Part shown: positions 52,001 to 60,313 of the stretch, in pieces
Layout of the letters: every line of letters begins with the position of its first letter
Position numbering within the stretch: position 1 is the first letter of the stretch
Origin: Burkholderia oklahomensis C6786
GTDB lineage: Bacteria > Pseudomonadota > Gammaproteobacteria > Burkholderiales > Burkholderiaceae
NCBI RefSeq assembly: GCF_000959365.1
Contig: NZ_CP009556.1
Coordinates: forward strand, 2,542,001-2,606,000
DNA length: 64,000 nt
Direction: 5' to 3'
Translations under genes and position numbers: made by a program
Notes under the pieces: model-generated
The model's input: the letters and a program-made list of their open reading frames with translations, nothing else
Told to the model about the DNA's origin: nothing
Databases searched by the model: none

Positions 52001-52357
52001 ATGCGCCTCACCATTCGAATCAATGGCAGCGATTCTTCTGCGCAGCAATTCGCAGTCCTGTGGCTCGACACCGACGAGCATCTGTGGTCACGCGAAGCGC
52101 ATCAAGGCATCGACCTGCCGACGTGGGGCAAGGTGAAGGACGTCGAAGGCGCGATTGCGCTGTGCTCGGCCGACAGCGGCGAAGCGCTGTGCCGGCTGCA
52201 AGGACTGTCGTTCTCGAACGTACAGCCGTCGTCCGAAGACGAAGAGCACGGCGCGGCGGACCTCGGCGGCAAGCGCCCGCAAGGCGCGTGGCGCTTGCAG
52301 GCAGTCGACTCGGAGTCGTTCCATCCCGAGCATCAGGGATTCACCGTCGTGCGCTGA
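52001..52357 (+). CDS. Small hypothetical protein
   Basis: 118 residues, acidic, with no signal peptide or membrane segment. It begins MRLTIRINGSDSSAQQFAVLWLDTDEHLW and carries conserved-looking Trp, Cys and His (DLPTWGKVKDVEGAIALCS, ALCRLQGLSF, FHPEHQGF). I recognise no family. The gene is real: AAAGGAG lies at the right distance from ATG 52001, a candidate promoter precedes it and an intrinsic terminator follows, so it is a self-contained single-gene unit. It is divergent from the SfnB-like gene. Confidence 0.8.
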   Translation: MRLTIRINGSDSSAQQFAVLWLDTDEHLWSREAHQGIDLPTWGKVKDVEGAIALCSADSGEALCRLQGLSFSNVQPSSEDEEHGAADLGGKRPQGAWRLQAVDSESFHPEHQGFTVVR

Positions 52358-52489
52358 ACGCGGCGCGCGTCCGGCAACGCATCATCGCCGGGTGCCGCGC
52401 AGGACGGTCGGCCGCGCGATCGATTTTCGAATCGGACACGTCGATCGGAAGTCGCCCTTCCAAACCACCACGACACATCACACGTCGAG

Positions 52490-52523
52490 AGCGGCGTTCG
52501 CGGATCAGGCGAACGCCGCTTTG
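52490..52523 (+). terminator. Intrinsic terminator
   Basis: A perfect 12 bp stem, AGCGGCGTTCGC (52490-52501) with GCGAACGCCGCT (52509-52520), encloses a 7 nt loop and is followed by TTTGCATT. It is 133 bp beyond the stop of the 118-residue gene and should end its transcript. Confidence 0.8.
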
Positions 52524-52544
52524 CATTGATGGCGTGCATTTTCG

Positions 52545-52580
52545 AGGCTTGTGCTTGAGGCTTGTGCTTGAGGCTTGTGC
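52545..52580. repeat. 13 bp tandem repeat, about 2.8 copies
   Basis: AGGCTTGTGCTTG is repeated twice perfectly, with ten bases of a third copy, in intergenic DNA just past the terminator. Confidence 0.9.
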
Positions 52581-52794
52581 GCGCGCATGCGCGGCCGTTC
52601 GCGAGGCGCGCTTCGCCGAGCTTTCCTGAAGCGAGCGCTTGATTTTCTCGCAGTCCGCATCGTATCGGTCGATGCACACATCGCGCGTTCAGGCATGCAT
52701 GTGCGCGCGCGATTCACGACCGCGCGACACGATCCGATGCAATCCGATGCAGCCCGACGTAGTTCGACGCTTCACGCCCGTCATATCGCTTCGC

Positions 52795-53193
52795 TTATTC
52801 AATCGGCTCGACGAGATGCGAGCGATCGTATGGCGCATCGTACGGCTCGGGCCAGAACTCGACGATGCGCGCGATCTTCCGATGCACCACCGTGAAGAAT
52901 GAAATCGCCCGCGCCCGCTGAACGCCGTCGGTCACCGACACGTCGGACACGGCCTCGTGCGCGTCGCCGATCAGGCGGCCGACCTTGAACGTCCAAGGTC
53001 CATGCGCCGGATACTCGCTATTGAGCAGCGCGAAGTTTCGAGCGCCGCGAATGCGCTCGTTCGATTGCGGCCATTCGAGCACGAAGTCGTCGGCGAGCAC
53101 GGCCGCGACCGCGTGAAAATCGTTCGTGCTCATCAAGCGCCAGAACTCGCGCACCACGTCGACGGCCCTGTCGATGTCCATGTTCATATTCAT
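52795..53193 (-). CDS. NTF2-like (SnoaL-type) protein
   Basis: A 132-residue single-domain protein of the NTF2/SnoaL fold: VREFWRLMSTNDFHAVAAVLADDFVLEWPQSNERIRG is characteristic, here seen as FWRLMSTNDF and DDFVLEWPQS, ending VHRKIARIVEFWPEPYD. The fold serves isomerases, hydrolases and small-ligand carriers, so activity is not assigned. Alternative starts occur at the Met-Asn repeats (53193, 53187, 53181); the first was used. It lies 138 bp downstream of the AraC gene on the same strand and may share its transcript. Confidence 0.82.
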   Translation of the reverse strand: MNMNMDIDRAVDVVREFWRLMSTNDFHAVAAVLADDFVLEWPQSNERIRGARNFALLNSEYPAHGPWTFKVGRLIGDAHEAVSDVSVTDGVQRARAISFFTVVHRKIARIVEFWPEPYDAPYDRSHLVEPIE

Positions 53194-53331
53194 GTTCGTA
53201 TCGCCGCATCGCTCGCGCGCAGATGCGCAGATGACCAAGCTGACCGAATGAGACGCGCGTTCCTCGCCGCGCGGCGTGCGCATCAAATCGAGACCGGCGT
53301 CTCGTGTCCGACCGGATGCGCGGCCCGCATG

Positions 53332-54318
53332 TCATTCCTGCATGCCGATTCCGTTGCGCCGCCTCAGTTGCACGACGTCGCGCAACGGCGGCGCGCCGAA
53401 CAGGCGGCTGTACTCGCGGCTGAATTGCGACGGGCTGTCGTACCCGACCCTGAGCGCGACCGAGCCGACGTCGCCGTGCTGACCGATCAGCAGCCGGCGC
53501 GCCTCGTGCAGCCGAAGCTGCTTCTGATACTGGAGCGGACTCAGCGTCGTCACGTGCTTGAAGTGATGATGCAGAGACGACACGCTCATGTTGACCTGCT
53601 GCGCGAGCGTCTCGACCCTCAGCGGCTCCGCATAGTGACTCCGGATCCATTCGATCGCGCGCGCGATCCGGTACGTCTGGCTGCCCGCGACCGCGATGTG
53701 TCGCAGCCGCGCGCCCTGCCCGCTCGTCAGCAGCCGGTACAGCAGTTCCTTTTCGATCAGCGGCGCGAGGATCGGAATGTCGTCTGGAGTATCGAGCAAT
53801 CGCACGAGCCGCAGCGCCGCGTCGAAGAGCGGCTCGGACAGCGCGCCGACGACGATGCCCTCGCCCGTCGGCACCGCGTCCGGCGGCGGCATCCGCATCT
53901 CGGCCGCGAGCTCGGCGATCCGCTGCAGGTCGAGCACGATCTTCACGCACAGATACGGCGCGTCGGCCGACGCGCGCGTGACCTGCGACAGCATCGGCAA
54001 ATCGACCGACGTGACGAGGCAGTGCTGATGGTCGTATTCGTATGCCTGGCCTGCGACCGTCACCCGCTTCGCGCCCTGCGCGGCGAACACGAACGCGGCG
54101 CGCGTGACGCTGCAGCCTAGATCGGCGGGCGACGAGCAGCGGAAGAACGACAGCGCGGGAATCGCGCTCGGATACGCGCCGTCGACGGGCGCGAAGCGGT
54201 CGATCAGCGCGGCGAGCTCGCGGCGCGCGGCTTCGCGCGGCGCGAGCGGCGGCTGCGCATCGGATCGGGGGGACGCCGCGTGCGCGGCGGGTTCGAACGA
54301 GTTGTAGCGCTGCTCCAT
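53332..54318 (-). CDS. AraC-family transcriptional regulator, N-terminal AraC_N type
   Basis: A 328-residue regulator with the AraC_N sensing domain (SFFRCSSPADLGCSVTRAAFVFAAQGAKRV, then LVTSVDLPMLSQVTRAS) and the C-terminal double helix-turn-helix (VETLAQQVNMSVSSLHHHFKHVTTLSPLQYQKQLRL; VGSVALRVGYDSPSQFSREYSRLFGAPP). Members often sit beside oxidoreductases. The start ATG 54316-54318 has only a weak ribosome site. It is divergent from the molybdenum hydroxylase pair, and two identical 13 bp repeats 21 bp apart lie between, strongly suggesting it controls iorAB. Confidence 0.92.
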   Translation of the reverse strand: MEQRYNSFEPAAHAASPRSDAQPPLAPREAARRELAALIDRFAPVDGAYPSAIPALSFFRCSSPADLGCSVTRAAFVFAAQGAKRVTVAGQAYEYDHQHCLVTSVDLPMLSQVTRASADAPYLCVKIVLDLQRIAELAAEMRMPPPDAVPTGEGIVVGALSEPLFDAALRLVRLLDTPDDIPILAPLIEKELLYRLLTSGQGARLRHIAVAGSQTYRIARAIEWIRSHYAEPLRVETLAQQVNMSVSSLHHHFKHVTTLSPLQYQKQLRLHEARRLLIGQHGDVGSVALRVGYDSPSQFSREYSRLFGAPPLRDVVQLRRRNGIGMQE

Positions 54319-54400
54319 CGTCAATGAAAAAGCGTCGGTCGTCGTGATCGTAGCAGGCACGGGCGCGGACGATGCAGCCGTCGCGCTCGGCTCTCGGGGA

Positions 54401-54434
54401 TTTGCAGGATTGTTCAATATTTTTGCAGGATTGT
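54401..54434. promoter_or_regulatory. AraC-type operator: two 13 bp direct repeats, 21 bp apart
   Basis: TTTGCAGGATTGT occurs at 54401-54413 and 54422-54434, identical copies with 21 bp from start to start (two helical turns), separated by TCAATATT. The TGCA core and spacing match what is known for XylS/AraC-type sites. They lie 82-115 bp upstream of iorA and just upstream of the divergent AraC gene. Confidence 0.65.
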
Positions 54435-54515
54435 GTAAACGCGACGGCGGTCCGTCCCTCACACTGCCGGCTATCACCCGGCGCCAAGTCCGGGATTTCC
54501 CCACGGAGATTGTCC

Positions 54516-54977
54516 ATGTCTACCTCGTTTGTGCTGAACGGCAAGAATCTGACGCTGGACGCCGATCCCGCGATGCCGCTGCTCTGGGCGATCCGCGAAG
54601 ACGCGGGCCTGCACGGCACGAAGTTCGGCTGCGGCGCCGCGCAATGCGGCGCGTGCACCGTGCATCTCGAAGGCCAGGCGGTGCGCTCGTGCGTGCTGCC
54701 GCTCGCGGCCGTCGCCGGCAAGCGCGTGACGACGATCGAAGGGCTCGCGAGCAAGCCCGCGAGGGCCGTCCAGGCCGCGTGGGTCAAGCTGCAGGTGCCG
54801 CAGTGCGGCTACTGCCAGTCCGGCCAGATCATGTCGGCGACCGCGCTCCTCGAGCAGAACGCGGCGCCGACCGACGCCGACATCGACGCCGCGATGAACG
54901 GCAACATCTGCCGTTGCGCGACCTACACCCGCATCCGCGCCGCGATCCACGAAGCGGCCGCCACCCTGAAGGCCTGA
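54516..54977 (+). CDS. iorA: Molybdenum hydroxylase small [2Fe-2S] subunit, IorA-like
   Basis: A 153-residue iron-sulfur subunit of a xanthine-oxidase-family hydroxylase, close to isoquinoline 1-oxidoreductase alpha. The plant-type cluster motif is [20 protein letters not shown] (with a further Cys at VRSCVLP) and the second cluster motif is [11 protein letters not shown] plus [11 protein letters not shown]. It carries electrons from the molybdenum centre to an acceptor. ATG 54516 follows GGAGA. The large subunit begins 3 bp after its stop. Like IorAB it lacks a FAD subunit, so the acceptor is probably cytochrome or a dye-like carrier. Confidence 0.93.
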   Translation: MSTSFVLNGKNLTLDADPAMPLLWAIREDAGLHGTKFGCGAAQCGACTVHLEGQAVRSCVLPLAAVAGKRVTTIEGLASKPARAVQAAWVKLQVPQCGYCQSGQIMSATALLEQNAAPTDADIDAAMNGNICRCATYTRIRAAIHEAAATLKA

Positions 54978-54980
54978 GCG

Positions 54981-57209
54981 ATGACCACCGACCTCGATCT
55001 CCCGGACGCGGTGCGCGCGTCCCGCCGCACGTTCCTGAAGGCCGCCGGCGCCGCCGCGGCGGTCGGCCTCACGATCGGCTTCGAATGGCTCGATGCGAGC
55101 CGCCCGGCGCTCGCCGCCGCCGCGCCCGCTTCCGGCGCGGACGCCGGCGCGTTCGCGCCGAATGCGTTCCTGCGCGTCGCGCCCGACAACAGCGTGACCG
55201 TGATCGCGAAACACGTCGAGATGGGCCAGGGCGCGTACACGGGCATCGCGACGATCGTCGCCGAAGAGCTCGACGCGAACTGGCGCGACGTGCGCGTCGA
55301 GAGCGCGCCCGCCGACGCGACGCGCTACGCGAACCTGCAGTTCGGCAAGCTGCAGGGCACGGGCGGCAGCTCGGCGATGGCGAATTCGTGGATGCAGCTG
55401 CGCGAAGCGGGCGCGAAGGCGCGCGCGATGCTCGTGTCGGCGGCCGCCGCGCAATGGAACGTGCCCGCCGCCGAGCTGACGACCCGCGACGGCTACGTGC
55501 GCCACGCGGGCAGCGGCCGCGAGGCGACCTACGGCTCGCTCGCGACGGCGGCCGCGGCCGCGCTGCCCGTGCCCGACAAGGCCACGCTGAAATCGCCGCG
55601 CGAGTTCCGCCTGATCGGCCAGCCGGTGCCGCGCGTCGACGCGCTCGCGAAATCCGACGGCACCGCGCAGTTCACGATCGACGTGGCGATGCCCGGCATG
55701 CTCGTCGCGCTGCTGCAGCGGCCGCCCCTCTTCGGCGCGACCGTGAAGTCGTTCGACGCGACGGGCGCGAAGGCGGTGCCGGGCGTCGTGTCGGTCGTCC
55801 AGGTGGAGCGCGGCGTCGCGGTCGTCGCGAAGGGCTTCTGGGCCGCGAAGCAAGGCCGTGACGCGTTGAAGGTCGAATGGGACGATTCGAATGCGGAAAA
55901 GCGCAGCTCCGACGCGATGATGCGCGAGTACCGGCAGTTGGCCGAACGTCCCGGCACGCCCGCGCGCCGCGACGGCGACGCCGAACGCGCGCTTGCCGGC
56001 GCGGCGAAGCGGCTGTCCGCGTCGTACGAATTTCCGTACCTCGCGCACGCGCCGATGGAGCCGCTCGACGCGGTCGTCAAGCTGACGGCCGACAGCTGCG
56101 AGATCTGGGCGGGCGACCAGTTCCAGACGATCGACCAGGGCAACGCGGCGCGCGTCGCGGGCCTCGATCCGTCGAAGGTGAAGATCCACACGCTGTACGC
56201 GGGCGGCAGCTTCGGCCGGCGCGCGAACGCGTGGTCGGACTACGTCGTCGAGGCGGTGTCGATCGCGAAGGCGCTCGGCGCGAACGGCACGCCCGTCAAG
56301 CTGCAATGGACCCGCGAGGACGACATCCACGGCGGCCTCTACCGGCCGATGTACTTCCACAAGCTCGACGCGGCGCTCACGAAGGACGGCAAGCTCGTCG
56401 CGTGGCGGCACCGGATCGTCGGCCAGTCGATCCTCGCCGGCACGCCGTTCGAGCCGGTGATGGTGAAGAACGGGATCGACCAGACGTCGGTCGAGGGCGC
56501 GGCGAACCTGCCGTACGCGGTGCCGAACGTATCGGTCGAACTGACGACGACGAAGGCCGGCGTGCCGGTGCTGTGGTGGCGCGTCGTCGGCAGCTCGCAC
56601 ACCGCGTACGCGGTCGAGGCGTTCATCGACGAGGCCGCGCACGCGGCGGGCAAGGATCCGTACCTGTTCCGGCGCGATCTGCTCGCGCACGAGCCGCGCA
56701 TGAAGGCCGTGCTCGAGCTCGCCGCCGAAAAGGCCGGCTGGGATCCGCACAAGCCGCTGCCGAAGGGCCGCGGGCGCGGGATCGCGGTCGCCGAGGCGTT
56801 CAAGAGCTATGTCGCGCAGGTCGCCGAGGTGTCGGTCGACGAGCATGGCGGCGTGAAGGTCGAGCGCGTCGTCTGCGCAGTCGATTGCGGGACCGCGATC
56901 AATCCGGACATCGTCGCCGCGCAGATGGAAGGCGGCATCGGCTTCGGGCTCGGCGCGGTGCTGCACGGCGCGATCACGCTGAAGGACGGCAAGGTCGAGC
57001 AGAACAACTTCGACGGCTACCGGGTGCTGCGGATCGCGGAGATGCCGAAGGTCGAGGTGCACATCGTGCCGTCGGGCGAGGCGCCGACGGGCGTCGGCGA
57101 GCCGGGCGTCGCGCCGATCGGCCCGGCTGTCGCGAACGCGATCTTCGCCGCGACCGGCAAGCGGCACCATACGCTGCCGTTCCCGGCTGCCGGGGAAGCC
57201 GCCGCGTAA
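54981..57209 (+). CDS. iorB: Molybdenum hydroxylase large subunit, IorB-like
   Basis: A 742-residue molybdopterin-cytosine-dinucleotide-binding subunit. The N-terminus has a twin-arginine leader, [20 protein letters not shown] (about 14-33), so the complex is exported to the periplasm together with its small subunit. Catalytic-domain marks are [54 protein letters not shown] and [13 protein letters not shown], the last holding the active-site Glu. The substrate class is N-heterocycles or aldehydes; which one is unknown. No MCD-insertion protein (XdhC/CoxI type) is in the window, so maturation relies on a distant gene. Confidence 0.93.
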   Translation: MTTDLDLPDAVRASRRTFLKAAGAAAAVGLTIGFEWLDASRPALAAAAPASGADAGAFAPNAFLRVAPDNSVTVIAKHVEMGQGAYTGIATIVAEELDANWRDVRVESAPADATRYANLQFGKLQGTGGSSAMANSWMQLREAGAKARAMLVSAAAAQWNVPAAELTTRDGYVRHAGSGREATYGSLATAAAAALPVPDKATLKSPREFRLIGQPVPRVDALAKSDGTAQFTIDVAMPGMLVALLQRPPLFGATVKSFDATGAKAVPGVVSVVQVERGVAVVAKGFWAAKQGRDALKVEWDDSNAEKRSSDAMMREYRQLAERPGTPARRDGDAERALAGAAKRLSASYEFPYLAHAPMEPLDAVVKLTADSCEIWAGDQFQTIDQGNAARVAGLDPSKVKIHTLYAGGSFGRRANAWSDYVVEAVSIAKALGANGTPVKLQWTREDDIHGGLYRPMYFHKLDAALTKDGKLVAWRHRIVGQSILAGTPFEPVMVKNGIDQTSVEGAANLPYAVPNVSVELTTTKAGVPVLWWRVVGSSHTAYAVEAFIDEAAHAAGKDPYLFRRDLLAHEPRMKAVLELAAEKAGWDPHKPLPKGRGRGIAVAEAFKSYVAQVAEVSVDEHGGVKVERVVCAVDCGTAINPDIVAAQMEGGIGFGLGAVLHGAITLKDGKVEQNNFDGYRVLRIAEMPKVEVHIVPSGEAPTGVGEPGVAPIGPAVANAIFAATGKRHHTLPFPAAGEAAA

Positions 57210-57217
57210 CGCGTGAC

Positions 57218-57253
57218 GGGCATGGCAGGCGGCCTGCGCCGTCCGCCATGCCC
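57218..57253 (+). terminator. Terminator-like hairpin after iorB
   Basis: GGGCATGGC (57218-57226) pairs with GCCATGCCC (57245-57253); six more bases pair with two mismatches, leaving a small loop. It starts 8 bp past the iorB stop. It lacks a T-run, so Rho-independence is not certain. Confidence 0.55.
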
Positions 57254-57360
57254 GCGTCGCTCGCGGCGCGGCGCGCGGGCCGGTCGCGTTTGACGCAGTC
57301 GTTCTTGAAGCGGCCGCTTTCGGCGGGCGTTCTCGAAACGGTCGCCCCGATCGCTCCCCG

Positions 57361-57415
57361 CGTGTTACGTCGCCGCTCGCACCGACGTAACACGACCGCC
57401 CATGCTACGTAACAC
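57361..57415. promoter_or_regulatory. Array of three GTGTTACGT sites, one inverted
   Basis: CGTGTTACGTCG (57361-57372) and CGACGTAACACG (57383-57394) form a perfect 12 bp inverted repeat with a 10 bp spacer, and a third ACGTAACAC (57407-57415) repeats the right arm. Start-to-start spacings of the 9-mers are 23 and 22 bp, close to two helical turns. The array lies 208-262 bp upstream of the receiver-less OmpR-type gene, with a GATTGTTACATC variant nearby at 57431-57442. Confidence 0.6.
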
Positions 57416-57622
57416 ACCTTCAATCGGTTTCAGATTGTTACATCTCCGGCACGGCGACAAGCCGGCGCCGCTCGCATGAAAACGCTTTCAATTCATGCAC
57501 TTGATCCATAAAAAAAGACCTTTCGAAGCGCTTGCCCGCCGCATCGCGCCAGGTTGGCCCGACAATTGCAGTAAGCCCCTCGTGTCGTTCGCCCCATCCA
57601 TCTGCGAATCACGAGGATCATC

Positions 57623-58075
57623 ATGGATTGCAAGTATCTGTACATCGACAACATCAAGATCAACTTCGTCCGACGCGCCATCGAGATCGACGGCGAGCCG
57701 GTCAGCCTGACCCCGCGCGAATTCGACGTCGTCGAATTCCTGCTCGACAACATGAACAAGGTCGTGTCGCGCCAGGCGATCCAGGAGACGGTGTGGGGCC
57801 GGGAGCTCGCCGTATCGTCGCGCACGCTCGACACGCACGTGTCGCGCATCCGCTCGAAGCTCGGCCTCGACTACGACAAGAACATGCGGATCATTCCGAT
57901 CTATTCGATCGGCTACCGGCTCGTGCTGTTCGGCGCGGCGACGACGCGCGTCGAGCCGCACGACGCGCCGCAAGCGGCACGCGTCGGCGAGCCGCGCGTC
58001 GACGCCGACGCGGCCGCGCCGATCGCGCGCCCGGCCGCCGCGCCGCACCGCGAGCTCGTCGCCGAATATCACTGA
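57623..58075 (+). CDS. Receiver-less OmpR/PhoB-type winged-helix regulator
   Basis: A 150-residue protein consisting of one OmpR/PhoB-type DNA-binding domain (residues about 5-108) and a 40-residue Ala/Pro/Arg tail. The domain is complete: IDGEPVSLTPREFDVVEFLLDN, VVSRQAIQETVWG, SSRTLDTHVSRIRSKLGLD (recognition helix) and IYSIGYRLVLF. There is no receiver domain and the ATG at 57623 starts directly at the first strand of the wing-fold, so this is a natural stand-alone form and not a truncation within this sequence. A weak GAGGAT-type ribosome site precedes it. It is convergent with the AsnB-type gene, 49 bp apart. How its activity is controlled is unknown. Confidence 0.85.
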   Translation: MDCKYLYIDNIKINFVRRAIEIDGEPVSLTPREFDVVEFLLDNMNKVVSRQAIQETVWGRELAVSSRTLDTHVSRIRSKLGLDYDKNMRIIPIYSIGYRLVLFGAATTRVEPHDAPQAARVGEPRVDADAAAPIARPAAAPHRELVAEYH

Positions 58076-58124
58076 ACGCCGCCCGCGCCGTCGCGCGGGC
58101 GGCTTCCACCGCGCGCTCGGCGGC

Positions 58125-60095
58125 CTACTCGGCGCGCTGCCGCTCGAGCCACGCCTGGAACATCAGCACCGTCCATAGCGGATGCTGCCAGTTCATCCTG
58201 CCCGACTGGTGCTGCCGCCACAGCCGCTCGACGCGCGCCGCATCGAAATAGCCTTCGTCGCGCAGGCGCGCGGGGCGCAGCAGCTCCGTCGCCCAGTCGC
58301 TCAGCTCGCCGCGCAGCCACGCGCCGACGGGCGCGCAGAAGCCCTGCTTCGGCCGGTCGATCAACGGCCGCGGCACGTAGCGATAGAGCAGCTTGCGCAG
58401 CAGCCACTTGTCCTGCGCGTCCGGGATGCGCAGCCCCTCGGGCAGCCGCCAAGCGAACTCGACGACGCGATGATCGAGAAACGGCATCCGCGTTTCGAGA
58501 CTCACCGCCATCGCCGCGCGGTCGACCTTCGTCAGGATGTCGGTCGGCAGGTACGTGAGCGTATCGACGGCCATCGCCTGCTCGGCGAACGACAGCCCCG
58601 CGGGCCATGCGCCAGGCGAGTCGATGAGCGTCTTCGGCTCGTGGCCCGCGAGCGTGAAACGCTCCGGATGATGGACCGACGACATCAGCAGCCGGTACAG
58701 CGACGTGCGGCTGTCCGCCGTCATCACGTTCGCGAGCTTGTGCAGCCGGTCGCCGACGCGGGGCGACGCGTCGCGCTGCGCGGACGAGCCCCATACGCCC
58801 TGCACGAGCGCGGCGATCTGATCCGCGTGGTCGGGCCGCAGCGCATGCAGGGCGGCCGCGATCCGCATCCGCACCGACGCCGGCACGCGGCGCAGCCGGC
58901 CCCATAGACGCGGCGTGAGGAAATAGCGCGTGTAGCCGCCGAACAGCTCGTCGCCGCCGTCGCCCGACAGGCTCACCTTCACGTGACGACGCGTCAGCTC
59001 GGAGACGAGCAGCGTCGGGATCTGCGACGAATCGGCGAACGGCTCGTCGTAGACGGAAGGCATGCGCGGGACGGTCGCCAGCACGTCGGACGGCTTCACG
59101 TAGAGCTCGGTGTGCGACGTGCCGAGATGCCGCGCGACCGCCTTCGCATAGCCCGCCTCGTCGTAGCCCGCCTCGTGGAAGCCGATCGTGAACGTCTGCA
59201 CCGGCTGCGCGGTCTGCGTCTGCATCAGCGCGACGATCACCGACGAATCGACGCCGCCCGACAGGAACGCGCCGAGCGGCACGTCGGCGACCGATTGCTC
59301 TGCGATCGCATCGCGCAGCACGTGATCGAGCTGCGCGACGGCGGCATTCGCATCGCCGTCGAAGGGATTCGCGCGGCCCGCGGCGATCACGCACTCGAGC
59401 GACCAATAGCTGCGCGGCGCGGGTTCGATCTCGATGTCCTCGAGCTGCGCATACGTGCCGGGCGGCAGCTTGCGAATCCCTTCGTAGATCGTGTACGGCG
59501 CGGGCACGCTCGCGTGCCGCAGATACAGGCACAGCGCGTCGCGATCGATCGCACGCGATCCGAAGCCGGGAAAGCGCCGCAGCGCCTTCAGCTCCGAACC
59601 GAACACGAACGAGCCGCCGACGCGTCCGTAATAAAGAGGCTTCTCGCCGATGCGATCGCGCGCGAGCGTGAGCACGCGCGACTCGCGATTCCATAGCGCG
59701 AGCGCGAACATGCCGACCGCTTTTTGCAGCGTACGATCGATGCCCCACGCGGAGAATGCGGCGAGCAGCACTTCGCTGTCCGAATGACCGCGCCACTCGG
59801 GCGCGCGCTGCTCGCGCTCGAGCTCGCGGCGCAACTCGCGAAAATTGTAGATCTCGCCGTTGAACGTCATCGCGTAACGGCCGCACGCCGACAGCATCGG
59901 CTGATGCCCATGCTCCGACAGATCGACGATCGACAGACGCCGATGCCCGAGCGCGACGCCCGCGTCGGGATCGACCCACAATCCGGTATCGTCCGGGCCG
60001 CGATGCGCGAGACTGTCCGTCATTCGCGCGAGGGTCGCGCGGGCTGTCTCCGGTGCGCATGCAACAGGGCCCACGAAGCCGCTGATTCCGCACAT
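58125..60095 (-). CDS. asnB: Asparagine synthase (glutamine-hydrolysing) AsnB-type
   Basis: A 656-residue two-domain amidotransferase. The N-terminal Ntn glutaminase starts with Met-Cys2 (MCGISGFVG), the nucleophile after Met removal, which fixes the start at 60093-60095; SLAHRGPDDTG and TFNGEIYNFREL are present. The synthetase domain has the PPi loop FLSGGVDSSVIVAL and LSGDGGDELFGGYTRYF. It may make asparagine, but this long form also occurs in exopolysaccharide, antibiotic and cell-wall modification loci where it amidates other carboxylates. Its neighbours are regulators rather than biosynthesis genes, so its role is open. The 218 bp upstream is AT-rich. Confidence 0.92.
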   Translation of the reverse strand: MCGISGFVGPVACAPETARATLARMTDSLAHRGPDDTGLWVDPDAGVALGHRRLSIVDLSEHGHQPMLSACGRYAMTFNGEIYNFRELRRELEREQRAPEWRGHSDSEVLLAAFSAWGIDRTLQKAVGMFALALWNRESRVLTLARDRIGEKPLYYGRVGGSFVFGSELKALRRFPGFGSRAIDRDALCLYLRHASVPAPYTIYEGIRKLPPGTYAQLEDIEIEPAPRSYWSLECVIAAGRANPFDGDANAAVAQLDHVLRDAIAEQSVADVPLGAFLSGGVDSSVIVALMQTQTAQPVQTFTIGFHEAGYDEAGYAKAVARHLGTSHTELYVKPSDVLATVPRMPSVYDEPFADSSQIPTLLVSELTRRHVKVSLSGDGGDELFGGYTRYFLTPRLWGRLRRVPASVRMRIAAALHALRPDHADQIAALVQGVWGSSAQRDASPRVGDRLHKLANVMTADSRTSLYRLLMSSVHHPERFTLAGHEPKTLIDSPGAWPAGLSFAEQAMAVDTLTYLPTDILTKVDRAAMAVSLETRMPFLDHRVVEFAWRLPEGLRIPDAQDKWLLRKLLYRYVPRPLIDRPKQGFCAPVGAWLRGELSDWATELLRPARLRDEGYFDAARVERLWRQHQSGRMNWQHPLWTVLMFQAWLERQRAE

Positions 60096-60313
60096 GACGA
60101 ATATCTCGTTTGAATAGTGAAAAGGATATGGCTTGACGAGCGCCGGACGCCCGTCGATTGGGCGCATATTACGAAGAAAATATTCGTCAATTAATCCAGC
60201 TTGCAGCGGTCATTTTTTTCCAGTGAAAAATTAATTCGTCTGTAGCGGTTTTGTACACGATGCGCGAATTTGTTGCGTTGCGCCATCCAGCGCGCGTCCG
60301 ATGCGCGTTTTCG
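60096..60313. promoter_or_regulatory. AT-rich promoter region of asnB
   Basis: 218 bp between luxR-type gene 1 (end) and asnB (start), both minus strand. It is among the most AT-rich stretches of the window (AAGAAAATATTCGTCAATTAATCC; CATTTTTTTCCAGTG; AAAAATTAATTCGTC). ATTCGTC occurs twice (60190-60196 region and about 60234-60240), and AGCGGT follows each copy. This is presumably the asnB promoter and regulator site region. Confidence 0.5.

Larger units (their letters stand above)
52358..52794. other. Intergenic region with terminator and repeat
   Basis: 437 bp between convergent genes. It contains the terminator at 52490-52523, a 13 bp repeat at 52545-52580, and CCGATGCAAT-type short repeats around 52735-52760. 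No gene is supported. Confidence 0.5.

Noticed and set aside
60240..60262. Lux-box-like CTGTAGCGGTTTTGTACA upstream of asnB
   Set aside because: Outer TGTA/TACA arms pair but the spacing (9 nt between them) differs from known lux boxes and inner positions do not match.
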